Source of the DNA: Treponema sp. UBA4307
GTDB taxonomy: Bacteria > Spirochaetota > Spirochaetia > Treponematales > Treponemataceae
Length of the DNA: 13,644 nt
NCBI GenBank assembly: GCA_002394685.1
Contig: DGUP01000052.1
Span: 1-13,644 of the forward strand
Direction of reading: 5' to 3'
This document shows positions 13,559-13,644 of this stretch, in pieces (the first letter of the stretch is position 1; each line of letters begins with the position of its first letter). The translations under genes were made by a program, and so were the position numbers. The notes beneath the pieces are model-generated. The model ran no database searches, was not told the DNA's origin, and saw nothing but the letters and a program-made list of their open reading frames with translations.

Positions 13559-13644
13559 AAGTTGCTAACATTACAAAAAAACGGCGCGAAGGAGTGAAAA
13601 CAACTTACGAAAACACTTATTTTGTGCTGCCGCGGTAGCGGCAA
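13559..13644. other. Unassigned G+C-richer end segment
   Basis: This stretch is richer in G+C than the flank and ends with a perfect short stem, TGCCGC-GGTA-GCGGCA. No open reading frame of useful length was seen in either direction. It may be the edge of a further repeat or gene that continues outside the window. Confidence 0.3.

Overview
The window is A+T-rich DNA, most likely from a host-associated spirochaete of the genus Treponema (rumen or gut type). That assignment is inference. It rests on the six-helix chemotaxis receptor, a xylanase-family protein, small lipoproteins, low-GC codon use and SD-led genes; no rRNA or tRNA is present to anchor it.

Layout. Positions 127-4392 (+ strand) carry a methyl-accepting chemotaxis protein followed by a terminator, a membrane-anchored endonuclease/exonuclease/phosphatase-fold protein, and a cytoplasmic GH10 xylanase-like protein whose general acid/base Glu is Asp. 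Positions 4386-9480 (- strand) hold an even more A+T-rich run of eleven small genes, none a recognised system. They encode two 47-codon peptides each coupled by an ATGA overlap to a lipoprotein (a tandem 690-bp duplication), two leucine-rich-repeat-like secreted paralogs, two zinc-ribbon membrane proteins, two small membrane paralogs (one frameshifted) and a TPR-like lipoprotein. The paralog pairs are mosaic: one part is almost identical and the rest strongly diverged, which suggests repeated duplication and gene conversion. Positions 9615-10694 hold cysK with a clear promoter, operator-like dyad and terminator. Positions 10712-12946 hold a UvrD-like SF1 helicase with an unusual N-terminal region and a probable leaderless transcript. 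Positions 12954-13382 (- strand) hold a cysteine-free Rrf2 regulator resembling CymR.

How the parts fit. The Rrf2 promoter and the cysK promoter share a 24-bp element (19/24 identical) covering the -35 box, so the regulator probably controls itself and cysteine synthase. In Firmicutes CymR works together with CysK as a cysteine sensor. The xylanase-like protein and the phosphatase-fold protein are adjacent and co-directional, with a perfect 10-bp hairpin ending at the xylanase-like start codon. The 4.4-9.5 kb cluster looks like an accessory, rapidly diversifying set of envelope proteins. A peptide/cognate-lipoprotein (possibly immunity-type) role for the duplicated pairs is a hypothesis only.

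The window is bracketed by a perfect 23-bp inverted repeat (1-23 and 13536-13558). The right copy also forms an imperfect hairpin, which suggests an interspersed repeat family.
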